A stretch of 64,000 bases of DNA from Paenibacillus tyrphae (lineage in GTDB: Bacteria; Bacillota; Bacilli; Paenibacillales; NBRC-103111): positions 62,001 through 126,000 of the forward strand of contig NZ_BSDJ01000013.1 of assembly GCF_027925525.1 (NCBI RefSeq), in the 5' to 3' direction. A model generated the notes under the pieces. That model searched no databases. It saw only the letters and a list, made by a program, of their open reading frames with translations, and had not been told where the DNA came from. A program made the translations under genes and the position numbers. Positions 52,785 to 61,994 of this stretch are shown in pieces (the stretch's first letter is position 1; every line of letters begins with the position of its first letter).

Positions 52785-55006
52785 AGCAGCAGCGAATGTG
52801 GCTTAAGCGTCTGCTGTGGGACGAATGGCCGCACCGCTTGTCGGTGTTGTTGTCCGGTTTGATTTTGCTCCAGTTCGTGTACTGGTTCGCCAAAGAAGAC
52901 GGCTTCTGGCTCCCGGAGACGGTCGCCATCGTGAAGTTGACGCTTCTGGCGGTCTTTGCGTTCGAGCATTTGACACGGCTGCATTGGATCGTGCGAGGTA
53001 TTTTGCAGCTTGTCTCCATCGTGGTCATCAACGTGCTCGTGCTGGAGCAATTTGAAGTGATCGCGCCGATGAAGGCGTCCAGCTTTGTGGGCTCGAAGCT
53101 GTTCTTGAACCTGTACGAGCTTACGCCGTATTTGTGGTTCGGCATGGGCGCCTGGGTCGTTTACGTGACGCTCATTTGGTGGGTGGAAGTCAAGTGGCGG
53201 GTATACATTCTGCTGGTGGTCAGCGTGCTTGCGCTCTGCATCCGCGATTCGTTCTCGTCCATCTATCTGTGGCCGCAAGTGGCCGCGATCGTCGGCTGCG
53301 GGCTGCTGCTCCTTATTCTCAATCATTTCGCGCAGCTGCGGCGCAAAGATCCGACCGCTTGGCGGCATTTAGCGGAATATCCGGCTTCCATCGCCATGAC
53401 GGTCGCCTCGTTGATCGGGGTGACGGTGCTTGCCGGATCGCTCATGCCCGAGGTCGGACCGATGCTGACCGACCCGTATACCGCTTGGCGCGCATCCCGG
53501 GGAGAGCCGATGGCTTTCACCACAGGCAAAGGTGTTACCGTCCCCCCCAGCGAAGCGATGGATTCCTCGTCGGGCTACAGCCGGAGCGATGCGAATCTGG
53601 GAGGCGGCTTCCGGTTCGACTATACACCGGTTATGAGGGTAGAAACGGATCACCGCGCTTATTGGCGGGGCGAGACGCGTTCGCACTATACCGGCAAAGG
53701 CTGGGAGGAAAGCGACAGTGAGCGGCGCGGTCCGTGGAACGCGGTCAGGCCCGAGGCTCCGCTTCCGGCGGACGCCCGGTTGACCGGCTCCAAGGCGAAG
53801 ACGGTGGAGGTGAAGCAAACCGTCACGCTGATGTCGGAGCAGCAGTATCCCGTATTGTTCGGAGCCTACTCCATCCAGAAAGTGATGGGGCTGAACGGCG
53901 CCAAAAACGGCTTCGACCCGCTGCAATGGTCGGCTCCGCAATCCGAGATCCGCTACAGCGAGCGCCAGCCGTACCCGCAAACGTATACGATCGTGTCGCA
54001 AATGCCGGTTGTTAACGAAGAAGCGCTGCGGAAGCTGCCTCTTGTGCCGCCGAAGCAGGATATGGCGGAATTCGTCCAGCTGCCGAGCAGCGTGCCGGAA
54101 CGGGTCCGCAAGCTGGCTGCGGATCTGACAAAGGATGCGGCCAGTCCGTACGACAAAGCGAAGAAGCTGGAGCAATACTTGCAGACGAGCTTTCCGTATA
54201 CGAACAAACCCGACATCAGCAGGGGCCAGAGCCGCGATTTTGTCGACCGGTTCCTGTTTGAAATTAAAGAAGGTTATTGCGATTATTACTCTACCGCGAT
54301 GGTGGTGTTGTCCCGCTCGATTGGGCTGCCGGCGCGCTGGGTCAAAGGCTATGCGTCGGGGACGCCGGATTTTCAGCAGACGGAGCTGCAAGGCTTCGCC
54401 CCCCACGAGCTGCTGATGGACCCGGATGGCGGCGGGGTCTATACGGTACGTAACTCCGACGCCCACTCCTGGGTCGAGGTCTATTTCGATGGCTACGGAT
54501 GGATTCCGTTCGAGCCGACGGCAGGCTTCGCGATGCCGCGCGCCGTACTGCTGGAAGAAACGTCCGCTTCGCCGGTAGAGCCGCAGCCTGCTCCGAAGCC
54601 GGAGACGATGCCGGCAGAACCTGCCGTTGAAACGCATCATGTGACCGCGTGGAGCATTGCCGCTGCTGTGATCGTCGTTGCCGCATTCCTCGCCTGGAAG
54701 TTGCAGGTGGTCGAGTTGTTGAAGGAACGCGCTCGTCGCCGCCGGGCTTCGCTGCTGAAGCAGAAGGTTATCGTGGAATGCGAACGGCTGCTGCGCATTT
54801 TCCGGCGCAACGGGTATGTGCGGGAGGAGCACGAGACGCTGCGCGAAGCGGTGCGCCGCTGGTCTCGTCAGAGCCGGTGGATGAGTGAAGAGCTGGAGGC
54901 AGTGCTTCACGTATTCGAGAAGGCGAAGTACGGAAAAGCGGAGATCACCGAGGAAGACTGGAAGAAAACGAACCAAATCGTCGAACGGTTGCGTTCGCAG
55001 ATGTAA
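52781..55006 (+). CDS. Membrane transglutaminase-like protein with DUF4129-type tail
   Basis: 741 residues: five to six N-terminal helices (about 15-205), an extracytoplasmic region with a transglutaminase core, one helix at about 620-640 and a cytosolic tail with charged helices. The catalytic triad is visible as Cys500 (EGYCDYYSTAMV), His562 (SDAHSWVEV) and Asp570 (YFDGYGW). The ATGA overlap with DUF58 fixes the start at 52781 rather than at the longer frame from 52652. It may cross-link or cleave envelope proteins. Confidence 0.88.
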   Translation: MKQQRMWLKRLLWDEWPHRLSVLLSGLILLQFVYWFAKEDGFWLPETVAIVKLTLLAVFAFEHLTRLHWIVRGILQLVSIVVINVLVLEQFEVIAPMKASSFVGSKLFLNLYELTPYLWFGMGAWVVYVTLIWWVEVKWRVYILLVVSVLALCIRDSFSSIYLWPQVAAIVGCGLLLLILNHFAQLRRKDPTAWRHLAEYPASIAMTVASLIGVTVLAGSLMPEVGPMLTDPYTAWRASRGEPMAFTTGKGVTVPPSEAMDSSSGYSRSDANLGGGFRFDYTPVMRVETDHRAYWRGETRSHYTGKGWEESDSERRGPWNAVRPEAPLPADARLTGSKAKTVEVKQTVTLMSEQQYPVLFGAYSIQKVMGLNGAKNGFDPLQWSAPQSEIRYSERQPYPQTYTIVSQMPVVNEEALRKLPLVPPKQDMAEFVQLPSSVPERVRKLAADLTKDAASPYDKAKKLEQYLQTSFPYTNKPDISRGQSRDFVDRFLFEIKEGYCDYYSTAMVVLSRSIGLPARWVKGYASGTPDFQQTELQGFAPHELLMDPDGGGVYTVRNSDAHSWVEVYFDGYGWIPFEPTAGFAMPRAVLLEETSASPVEPQPAPKPETMPAEPAVETHHVTAWSIAAAVIVVAAFLAWKLQVVELLKERARRRRASLLKQKVIVECERLLRIFRRNGYVREEHETLREAVRRWSRQSRWMSEELEAVLHVFEKAKYGKAEITEEDWKKTNQIVERLRSQM

Positions 55007-55020
55007 ATGTAAATGATCGG

Positions 55021-55058
55021 CAGACCGCGCCTTTGCGGAGGGCGGTTTGCTTTTTTTG
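55021..55058 (+). terminator. Terminator of the MoxR operon
   Basis: AGACCGC-GCC pairs with GG-AGGGCGGTTT bases around TTTGC, followed by GCTTTTTTT. Confidence 0.75.
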
Positions 55059-55067
55059 TTCGCTATT

Positions 55068-55097
55068 TTGCAACAAAATGGACAGTTATGGTATAGT
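55068..55097 (+). promoter_or_regulatory. Promoter of the yqeG-yqeH cluster
   Basis: -35 TTGCAA (55068-55073), 18-nt spacer, TGG-TATAGT extended -10 (55092-55097). Confidence 0.65.
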
Positions 55098-55135
55098 TTG
55101 ACGTATACAGCCTAATGTCTTTCGAGGTGAATTCT

Positions 55136-55630
55136 TTGCTGAAAAAGCTAATTCCGCGTCAACAAGTCAACACGATATTTGACATAGATCTTCAAGCGTT
55201 ATGGGAGCAGGGATACCGCGGCATCATAACGGACTTGGACAATACGCTGGTAGGAGCCAAAGCGCCTCTTGCCACGCCGGAGTTGCTGGATTGGTTGAAA
55301 GTCGTGGGGCAAATCGGCTTTCAGGTCGTCATTGTGTCGAACAACCAGCGGAACCGGGTTACCAAGTTCGCCGAGCCGCTGTCCCTGCCTTTCATTTATC
55401 GTGCCCGTAAGCCGACAAGCGCAGCGTTCCGGAGAGCCATGAGCATCATGAATTTGCGGGCGCAGCAGACGGTAGTCATCGGGGATCAGATGCTGACCGA
55501 CGTGCTGGGAGGCAACCGGATGGGGCTTTATACCATCCTCGTCAAGCCGATTTCTCTTGCGGACGAGGGCTTTTTTACGAAGGTAAACCGAAGGATCGAG
55601 AAGGCCGCATTAACTATAATGAAAAGGTAG
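55136..55630 (+). CDS. yqeG: YqeG-family HAD IIIA phosphatase
   Basis: 164 residues. HAD motif I is IITDLDNTLVGAK, motif II VVIVSNNQRNR, motif III and IV in RKPTSAAFRRAMSIM and VIGDQMLTDVLGGNRMG. It starts at TTG 55136, six nt after GAGGTG, giving the usual N-terminus LLKKLIPRQQVNTIFDID; the upstream ATG at 55115 has no site. It heads the conserved housekeeping cluster and lies 7 bp before yqeH. A phosphatidylglycerophosphate phosphatase role is known for some relatives (GEP4-like). Confidence 0.9.
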   Translation: MLKKLIPRQQVNTIFDIDLQALWEQGYRGIITDLDNTLVGAKAPLATPELLDWLKVVGQIGFQVVIVSNNQRNRVTKFAEPLSLPFIYRARKPTSAAFRRAMSIMNLRAQQTVVIGDQMLTDVLGGNRMGLYTILVKPISLADEGFFTKVNRRIEKAALTIMKR

Positions 55631-55637
55631 GGAACGT

Positions 55638-56765
55638 ATGACGGCCCACAATCAACATTCCGAAACCAACCGCTGTGCGGGCTGCGGCGTAGCGCTCCAA
55701 ACGGAGCAGCCGGACCAGCTCGGCTATGTCCCGGCTCAAGCGCTTGCGCGCACGCCGATCATTTGCCAGCGATGTTTCCGCATCAAGAATTACAATGAAG
55801 CTTCGGGCATTACGCTCAATCAGGACGATTTTTTGCGGCTGCTCACCCATGTGGGGGGAACGGACTCGCTGGTCGTGAACATTGTCGATATTTTCGATTT
55901 CGAGGGCAGTATGATTTCCGGTCTAGCGCGGTTTGTCGGCACCAACCCGGTCATCCTGGTCGTGAACAAAATCGATCTGCTTCCCAAAGTGACGAATTAC
56001 AACCGGATCGTGAACTGGGTGCAGAGACAGGCGAAGGAAGCGGGACTTCGGGTCGTGGAAGTCGTCCTGTGCTCAGCGAAAAAAAATATGGGCTTCGAGC
56101 GGGTTATCGAAGCGTTGGAGCTGCACCGCAAAGGGCGCGACATCTATGTCGTCGGGGCGACGAACGTCGGCAAATCGACGCTCATCAACCGGCTTATTCG
56201 CGATTACAGCGATTTGGACGCCGAGCTGACGGTGTCGCAATATCCGGGTACGACGCTTGATCTCGTGCGCATTCCGCTGGACGACGGCGCCTCGATCATC
56301 GATACGCCGGGCATCGTGTACAAGCATCGTCTGACGGAGCTCGTCAGCAAGAAAGATTTGATGAAGGTGATGCCGGACAGGCCGATCAAGCCGCTGGTGT
56401 TCCAATTGAACGATCAACAGACGATCTTCTTCGGCAGCTTGGCGCGCTTCGATTTCGTACAGGGCGAACGGCAATCGTTCACGTTCTACGTTTCCAACGC
56501 GCTCCAGGCCCATCGGACGAAGCTGGATCGGGCGGACGAGCTGTACGAGGAGCACCGGGGCGTGCTTCTGTCGCCGCCAAGCCTGGTAGAGCTGGAGGAG
56601 TTACCCAAGCTGACCAAGCATCCGATCCGCATTCCGAAGAATGCGAATCTGGACGTCTCGGTCTCGGGCCTCGGCTGGATCAAAGTAAACGGCACTGCCG
56701 GAGCGGATCTGGTCATCCACGTGCCGAAAGGCGTGAAAGTCGCGGTTCGGGAATCGGTCATCTAG
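55638..56765 (+). CDS. yqeH: Ribosome biogenesis GTPase YqeH
   Basis: 375-residue circularly permuted GTPase needed for 30S subunit assembly. An N-terminal zinc finger has Cys13, Cys16, Cys43 and Cys46. The permuted G motifs come in the order G4 (VNKIDLLPK), G5 (CSAKKNMG), G1 (GATNVGKSTLINRL), G2 (PGTTLD), G3 (DTPG). The C-terminal domain binds RNA. Confidence 0.95.
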   Translation: MTAHNQHSETNRCAGCGVALQTEQPDQLGYVPAQALARTPIICQRCFRIKNYNEASGITLNQDDFLRLLTHVGGTDSLVVNIVDIFDFEGSMISGLARFVGTNPVILVVNKIDLLPKVTNYNRIVNWVQRQAKEAGLRVVEVVLCSAKKNMGFERVIEALELHRKGRDIYVVGATNVGKSTLINRLIRDYSDLDAELTVSQYPGTTLDLVRIPLDDGASIIDTPGIVYKHRLTELVSKKDLMKVMPDRPIKPLVFQLNDQQTIFFGSLARFDFVQGERQSFTFYVSNALQAHRTKLDRADELYEEHRGVLLSPPSLVELEELPKLTKHPIRIPKNANLDVSVSGLGWIKVNGTAGADLVIHVPKGVKVAVRESVI

Positions 56766-56790
56766 CGGGGAGCGGGAGGAACGGACGAGA

Positions 56791-57660
56791 ATGAGCAAGC
56801 ATAAACTGGACAGCCACACGATTTTGTACGGAGTGTTCGGCGATCCGATCCGGCATTCCAAATCGCCGATCATGCTGAACAGGGCATTCGAAGCGGCGGG
56901 AATCAATGCGGCGTACGGAGCGTTTCACATCCTGCCCGGCACGCTGAAGGACGCGGTGGCCGGCATCCGGGCGCTGCAATTCCGCGGGGTCAATGTGACG
57001 ATTCCGCACAAGGTCGAGGTCATGTCCTATTTGGACGAAATCGACGAAGGAGCCCGCGCCATCGGAGCGGTGAATACTATCGTTAACGAAGGCGGCCGGC
57101 TGATCGGCTACAATACGGACGGCATCGGGTATATGCGTTCGCTCCGCGAAGAGACGGGCATCTCGCTGAAGGGTCGCAAGGTGCTTATGATCGGCGCAGG
57201 GGGAGCGGCGCGCGGCGTCGGCTACGCGCTGGCCCGCGAAGGAGCGGAGCACATCTACATCGCGAACCGCACGAAGGAGAAGGCGCTCGACCTCGCTTCG
57301 TCGATGAGCGAATTCGGGAGCGTATCCGGGCACGGCCTGGACGAGATTCCGAAGCTGGCCGGAGAGGCCGCTCTGATCGTCAACAACACGCTGCTCGGCA
57401 TGCATCCGAACGTGGACGAAGTTCCGATGGACATCTCATTAATTCGCCCCGAGACGGTCGTCAGTGATCTGGTGTACAACCCGCTGATCACCCGTTTCCT
57501 GCGCGAAGCCCGCGATCAGCGCGGCGCTGTCATTCACAGCGGCCTCGGCATGTTCATATATCAAGGCGCGTACGCCTTCGAATATTGGACCGGCCAGCCT
57601 GCTCCAATCGCCGCCATGCGCGAAGTGGTGGAACAATCTTTTATGGAGTCGGTGCAGTAG
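56791..57660 (+). CDS. aroE: Shikimate dehydrogenase
   Basis: NADP-dependent reduction of 3-dehydroshikimate in aromatic amino acid synthesis. 289 residues: VFGDPIRHSKSPIMLN with the substrate serines, NVTIPHKVEVM with the catalytic Lys, NTDGIGYMRSL, and GAGGAARGVGYAL with NRTKEKA for NADP. GGGAGG precedes the ATG. It sits in its standard place between yqeH and yqeI. Confidence 0.95.
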   Translation: MSKHKLDSHTILYGVFGDPIRHSKSPIMLNRAFEAAGINAAYGAFHILPGTLKDAVAGIRALQFRGVNVTIPHKVEVMSYLDEIDEGARAIGAVNTIVNEGGRLIGYNTDGIGYMRSLREETGISLKGRKVLMIGAGGAARGVGYALAREGAEHIYIANRTKEKALDLASSMSEFGSVSGHGLDEIPKLAGEAALIVNNTLLGMHPNVDEVPMDISLIRPETVVSDLVYNPLITRFLREARDQRGAVIHSGLGMFIYQGAYAFEYWTGQPAPIAAMREVVEQSFMESVQ

Positions 57661-57772
57661 AATTTTTGAAGAACTTGGAAGAACGCCTGCGTTTCGGTTA
57701 GGCACGGATTTGGCAAGGGTTTACTTTGCGGGTTTTGGGTTTGTTGGGGTTTTAGAAAGCGTCCAGGGCGCT

Positions 57773-57848
57773 TCATGACAAGGTCATGAGCCCCTGACGC
57801 CCCGGTTTGCGCCTTGCGCCGAACAAGAGCTTCATGACAGCGTCATGA
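57773..57848. repeat. Twin 17-bp palindromes
   Basis: TCATGAC-AAG-GTCATGA (57773-57789) and TCATGAC-AGC-GTCATGA (57832-57848), 59 bp apart centre to centre, each within GCTTCATGAC...GTCATGAG. This looks like a pair of operator sites or a decayed repeat. It lies in the 440-bp gap between aroE and yqeI, which holds no supported gene. Confidence 0.5.
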
Positions 57849-58019
57849 GGCGGCTCCTTCCCCTCAGTCCAACAAAAACCGCACGACGCAACACAGCGCA
57901 CCCCGGGCATACGTATGGAGAGAACGCCGCATGCGAGCGTGTCCCGAAGGGACGAAAGCGTTCCTGCGCGAACGTCCCTTCAACGCCGGCCCCGCAGCAG
58001 GCACGCCCCTTTCGGGTGT

Positions 58020-58061
58020 CCAGAGGGCGCAGCCCTTTGGGGTCCTCCCTACTAGGGAGGA
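58020..58061. repeat. Hairpin pair upstream of yqeI
   Basis: AGGGC-gca-GCCCT (58024-58036) and TCCTCCC-tacta-GGGAGGA (58043-58061). Sequence of this style (GGGCGCAGCCCTTTGGGG) recurs in intergenic DNA of Paenibacillus genomes as far as I recall. No T-run follows. The segment 57850-58019 has no recognised feature. Confidence 0.4.
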
Positions 58062-58100
58062 TTTAGGAGGGTATCCACTTGAGGAGGATCAATAACAACT

Positions 58101-58394
58101 ATGTTAACAGGCAAACAAAAACGGTATTTGCGCTCGATGGCGCATCATCTGAACCCGATTTTTCAGGTCGGCAAAGGAGGCGTAAACGATCATCTGATCC
58201 GACACATCAGCGAGGCGCTGGAAGTCCGCGAGCTGATCAAAGTGACTGTGCTTAACAACTGTATGGAGGACCGGAGCGAAGTGGCCGAGCAGTTGGCGCA
58301 GGGTGCCGGCGCGGAGCTGGTTCAAGTGATCGGCAAAATCATCGTGCTCTACAAGGAATCCCGCGAGCATAAGACGATCGAGCTCCCGGTTTAA
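58101..58394 (+). CDS. yqeI: YhbY/CRS1-type RNA-binding protein
   Basis: 97 residues, KH-like fold with the family core LTGKQKRYLRSMAHHLNPIFQVGKGG and VREL IKVTVLNN-type sheet. It associates with pre-50S ribosomes. GAGGAGG lies upstream. It is a standard member of the cluster, between aroE and nadD. Confidence 0.93.
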   Translation: MLTGKQKRYLRSMAHHLNPIFQVGKGGVNDHLIRHISEALEVRELIKVTVLNNCMEDRSEVAEQLAQGAGAELVQVIGKIIVLYKESREHKTIELPV

Positions 58395-58443
58395 GCTTAC
58401 GGCGGTAGAAGTGGCATTTCAGCTAAAAAAAGGGGGATGCCGG

Positions 58444-59031
58444 ATGAAGGTTGGTCTGATGGGCGGCACCTTCGATCCCGTTCATATCGGGCATTTGATT
58501 GCCGCCCAAAGCGTCTGCGAGAGGCTGGAACTCGACGAGGTATGGTTTATGCCGACGAACGTGCCTCCGCATAAAGAACAGGCGCCCGGGGCTTCCCCGC
58601 GGCAGCGGCTGGAGATGGTCGAGCTGGCCGTCGAAGGGCACCCGCACTTCCGGGCTTCGGATATGGAGCTGCGCAAAGGCGGCGTATCGTACAGCATCGA
58701 GACGGTAACGATGCTTCGGGCGCAGCATCCCGGTTATCGGTTTACTTATATTATCGGGGCCGATATGGTCCGATATTTGCCGAAGTGGTATAAGATCGAC
58801 GAGCTAGCCCGACTGGTTACTTTCGCCGGACTGCAGCGGCCGGGCTACGAAACGGGCTACGAGGGGCTACCCGATGCCATTCGGCAGGCGGTGAAGCTTG
58901 TACCGATGCCGCAAATCGAGCTGTCGTCCACGTTAATCCGGCAGCGTCGGGCTTCGGGACGGTCGGTGCGTTACATGGTCCCGGACCGGGTAAATCATTA
59001 TATCGAGGTGAACCGTTTGTATGAAGCGTGA
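58444..59031 (+). CDS. nadD: Nicotinate-nucleotide adenylyltransferase
   Basis: NAD synthesis enzyme that adenylates nicotinate mononucleotide. 195 residues with GGTFDPVHIGHL (phosphate-binding HxGH), MPTNVPPHK, TYIIGADMVRYLPKWY and the C-terminal ISSTxIR-type motif LSSTLIRQRRASGRSVRYMVP. The ATG at 58444 follows AGGGGG by 7 nt; an earlier start at 58411 has none. It overlaps yqeK by 11 bp. Confidence 0.95.
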   Translation: MKVGLMGGTFDPVHIGHLIAAQSVCERLELDEVWFMPTNVPPHKEQAPGASPRQRLEMVELAVEGHPHFRASDMELRKGGVSYSIETVTMLRAQHPGYRFTYIIGADMVRYLPKWYKIDELARLVTFAGLQRPGYETGYEGLPDAIRQAVKLVPMPQIELSSTLIRQRRASGRSVRYMVPDRVNHYIEVNRLYEA

Positions 59032-59602
59032 GGAAATGATCGAATCAGTTCGCTCCCAGATGCCGGAGAAGCGCTGGAACCATACGCTTGGCGTCATGGA
59101 AACGGCGGTGCGGCTGGCGGAGCGCTATGGGTCGGACCCGGCCAAAGCCGAGCTGGCGGCCATTCTCCACGATGTCTGCAAATATTGGCGCGTGGACGAG
59201 CAAGCGCGCATCATCCGCGAGAACGGTCTGCCTCAGGATTTGCTCGATTATGACAAAGAGCTGTGGCATGCCCATGCGGGCGCTTGGATCGCCCGGGAGC
59301 AGTACGGCGTAAGCGACGAGGAAGTGCTGAATGCGATCCGTTATCACACCTCGGGGCGGGCGCGAATGACACTGCTGGACAAGGTCGTTTGTCTGGCGGA
59401 TTACATGGAGCCGGGTCGGGATTTTCCGGGCGTGCATAATATTCGCCAAAACGCCGAACATAGTTTAGAGAAGGCACTTATAACCGGATTTGACGGAACG
59501 ATCCGTTTTTTATTGGATAAAGGCAAGCGAATTTATCCGCTGACCTTCGAAGCTCGCAACGGACTGATCCGGGAGCTGGAGGAGCGGGGAGAAACGGTAT
59601 GA
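59021..59602 (+). CDS. yqeK: YqeK HD-domain Ap4A hydrolase
   Basis: 193 residues. The HD motif is in AAILHDVCKYW, with further metal ligands in WHAHAGAWIARE and AIRYHTSGRARMTLLDKVVCLADYMEPGR. Members split diadenosine tetraphosphate symmetrically to ADP. The gene overlaps nadD and is 22 bp upstream of rsfS. Confidence 0.93.
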   Translation: MKREEMIESVRSQMPEKRWNHTLGVMETAVRLAERYGSDPAKAELAAILHDVCKYWRVDEQARIIRENGLPQDLLDYDKELWHAHAGAWIAREQYGVSDEEVLNAIRYHTSGRARMTLLDKVVCLADYMEPGRDFPGVHNIRQNAEHSLEKALITGFDGTIRFLLDKGKRIYPLTFEARNGLIRELEERGETV

Positions 59603-59624
59603 TTCATTTACAGGAGGAAACGAT

Positions 59625-59972
59625 ATGACCATTCAACCGGATGAGCTTATGCAGCTTGTGGTCGATGCGGCCGAAGACAAGAAAGCGATGGACGTAACGG
59701 CATTGAATCTGCGCGGGATTTCTTTGATCGCGGATTATTTTGTGATTTGCCACGGTAATTCCGAAACGCAGGTGCAAGCGATCGCGACCGAGATTAAAAA
59801 GCGTTCGGAAGAGCGCGGCGCACGAATTCGCGGCCTCGAAGGCATGGACACGGCCCGTTGGGTGCTTGTCGACTTGGGCGACGTCGTCGTTCACGTGTTT
59901 CACCGCGACGATCGCGAATATTATAACATCGAGCGGCTGTGGTCCGACGCGAAAGTGGTCGAACGGGTATGA
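59625..59972 (+). CDS. rsfS: Ribosomal silencing factor RsfS
   Basis: 115 residues: DYFVICHGNSETQVQAIATEI, GLEGMDTARWVLVDLGDVVVHVF and REYYNIERLW are family-defining. It binds L14 on the 50S subunit and blocks subunit joining in starvation. AGGAGG precedes the ATG. ATGA overlap with the next gene. Confidence 0.95.
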   Translation: MTIQPDELMQLVVDAAEDKKAMDVTALNLRGISLIADYFVICHGNSETQVQAIATEIKKRSEERGARIRGLEGMDTARWVLVDLGDVVVHVFHRDDREYYNIERLWSDAKVVERV

Positions 59973-60871
59973 GGCTGGAAGCCGGAACGATCCGACGCTT
60001 GGACGTGGCGAGGGAAGTGTCGCCGCACGGTTATTTTTTGACGGACGGCACACAGGACGTGCTGCTCCATTACAGCGAAGCCGCCGGGGAAGTGAAGCCG
60101 GGAGAGCAGGTTGAGGTATTCCTGTTCCACGACACCGAGGACAGGCTGGCGGCGACGATGCGCAAGCCGCTCGTGACGCTCGGAGAAGTCGCGCTTCTCG
60201 AAGTGGTCGACACTCATCCGCGCTTCGGCTGCTTTCTCGAAATGGGGCTCGGACGTCATTTGCTGCTTCCTTTTAAAGAGCTTCCTGAGCTTAAGGAGCT
60301 GCGTCCCGAAGTCGGAGACCGCGTGTTCGTCGTACTCGCGCACGACCGCCAAGGACGGCTTGTAGCCAAAGTCGCCGGAGAAGACCGGCTCAAACGGCTG
60401 TGCTTTGATGCTCCGGCAACCTGGCGCAACGCTTGGGTCGATGCCCGCGTCTACAAGCCGCTGCAAATGGGATCGTTCGTCGTCTGCGACGGCGGCGTGG
60501 TCGGCTTCGGCGTCATCGGCTTCATTCATGCGTCCGAGAGAAGCCGGCTGCTGCGTCTCGGTGAACAGGTGAAGGTGCGCGTCACGTTTGTGCGCGAGGA
60601 CGGCAACGTCAACTGCTCGATGCGCGAGCGTAAGGAAGTCGGACGCGACACCGATTCGGAGAAGCTGCTGGCTTTCCTTAAAGAGCGCCCGAATCAGGCG
60701 ATGCCGTATTCGGACGAAACCCCGGCCGATTTGATCAGTCAGCGGTTCGGCATGAGCAAGTCCGCCTTCAAGCGCGGCATCGGCAAGCTGATGAAGGAAG
60801 GCCTGGTTTATCAGGAAGGCAGCTGGACCTATTTGAAAAAAGAAGCGGCATCGCAGCCGGCATCCGAATGA
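59969..60871 (+). CDS. cvfB: S1-domain RNA-binding protein CvfB/YitL
   Basis: 300 residues made of three S1-like OB domains and a C-terminal winged helix (LISQRFGMSKSAFKRGIGKLMKEGLV). It starts MRLEAGTIRRLDVARE. The start is the ATGA overlap with rsfS. CvfB affects virulence factor expression in Staphylococcus; in Bacillus the role is unclear. Its position between rsfS and yqeM differs from B. subtilis but looks regular for Paenibacillaceae. Confidence 0.88.
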   Translation: MRLEAGTIRRLDVAREVSPHGYFLTDGTQDVLLHYSEAAGEVKPGEQVEVFLFHDTEDRLAATMRKPLVTLGEVALLEVVDTHPRFGCFLEMGLGRHLLLPFKELPELKELRPEVGDRVFVVLAHDRQGRLVAKVAGEDRLKRLCFDAPATWRNAWVDARVYKPLQMGSFVVCDGGVVGFGVIGFIHASERSRLLRLGEQVKVRVTFVREDGNVNCSMRERKEVGRDTDSEKLLAFLKERPNQAMPYSDETPADLISQRFGMSKSAFKRGIGKLMKEGLVYQEGSWTYLKKEAASQPASE

Positions 60872-60920
60872 AGGTCGTTCGGAGCCGGCCTTTGTCTGTT
60901 CGGTGAAGGAGGAGCAAGCC

Positions 60921-61724
60921 GTGGCTTACGAACAATTTTCGTATCTATACGACCGGCTGATGGAGGATATGCCATACGACGATTGGCTCCGCTTTGCGCA
61001 GAAATGCTGGGATAAGTTTGGCACGCCTAGAAGCGTGGTCGATTTGGGCTGCGGCACCGGAAGCATAGCCGTCCCGCTGGCGCAGCTCGGCTACGAGGTC
61101 GTCGGCATCGATCTGTCGGAGGATATGCTGTCCATGGCCAGTCAAAAAGCGGAAAACGCCCAGCGGAGCAAGCCTTTTCCTGCGGGCGGAAGCGTGATGT
61201 GGCTTCAGCAGGACATGCGCGAATGGGAGCTTGGCCGTCAGATGGACGCGGTCATCTCGTTTTGCGATTGCTTGAACTATTTGCTGGAGGAAGAAGACAT
61301 CGAGCGGACCTTCAAGCAAGTATACGACGGGCTTGCTCCGGGCGGCGTATTCGTGTTCGACATGCACACGCAGAGCCAGCTTCAGAACTACGCGGAATCG
61401 CAGCCGTTTTTCCTGAACGATGACGACGTCGCCTACATCTGGACCTGCGATTTCGATCCGGGCCGCTGCGAAATCGAGCATGAGTTGACATTGTTCGTGC
61501 GGGAAGGGGACACATGGGCGGAAGGGTCTGACGACGCCATTACCGAGCGGTATCACCGGATCGAGGAGCTGCATGTGCAGCGGGCGTATCCGCTCGATTG
61601 GGTGCAGGAGCGGCTTCGTGCGGCCGGATTTTCCGAGACAGCATGCTATGCCGACTTTTCGTTCGAAGCGCCGACGGACGATACGCAGCGAGCGTTTTTT
61701 GTGGCTGTGAAGCCGCGGGACTGA
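60921..61724 (+). CDS. yqeM: Class I SAM-dependent methyltransferase YqeM
   Basis: 267 residues: YEQFSYLYDRLMEDMPYDDW, SAM motif VDLGCGTGSIAVPLAQLGYEVVGIDLSEDML, QQDMREW and VISFCDCLNYLLEEED. It starts at GTG 60921 after GGAGGAG. The target of methylation is unknown. It closes the yqe cluster. ComER, which often follows in Bacillus, is absent. Confidence 0.9.
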   Translation: MAYEQFSYLYDRLMEDMPYDDWLRFAQKCWDKFGTPRSVVDLGCGTGSIAVPLAQLGYEVVGIDLSEDMLSMASQKAENAQRSKPFPAGGSVMWLQQDMREWELGRQMDAVISFCDCLNYLLEEEDIERTFKQVYDGLAPGGVFVFDMHTQSQLQNYAESQPFFLNDDDVAYIWTCDFDPGRCEIEHELTLFVREGDTWAEGSDDAITERYHRIEELHVQRAYPLDWVQERLRAAGFSETACYADFSFEAPTDDTQRAFFVAVKPRD

Positions 61725-61760
61725 GCTTGAAGTGGGATAAACGGACGCGGACGCATCTCG

Positions 61761-61853
61761 TTAACGCGTTAAATGGATAATCAGTTGCAGCAGGCACAGG
61801 ATCATCCCCCATAGCGGGAGCGACAGCATTACCCCGTTGACGAATCCTTTCAT
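61761..61853 (-). CDS. Small membrane peptide (30 aa)
   Basis: MKGFVNGVMLSLPLWGMILC and ten more residues (LLQLIIHLTR) make one membrane helix. GGAGG lies 9 nt before the ATG at complement 61853, a strong site for so small a frame. It stands alone between convergent yqeM and the divergent leuS leader. The family is not recognised. Confidence 0.55.
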   Translation of the reverse strand: MKGFVNGVMLSLPLWGMILCLLQLIIHLTR

Positions 61854-61994
61854 ACGGCTCATCCTCCGAAGCTTTGAATAGAAAACTTTTATTACAAAGT
61901 ATGGCCAAGTTGTGGAGGATGTAACCGGGACAGGCCCGTTGCGATTGGCCCGGCGGCATTTATCCCGCAGCTTCGGGAAAATCAGGGGCCCGGC

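Noticed and set aside
53369-54976. 535-codon open frame antisense to the transglutaminase gene
   Set aside because: Same reasoning: antisense of a gene with visible catalytic motifs. The 515-codon frame opposite rocA (11178-12725) is rejected too.
57845-58066. 73-codon Arg/Pro-rich frame upstream of yqeI
   Set aside because: It runs through palindromic intergenic repeats with no ribosome site; its composition is that of random GC-rich DNA.
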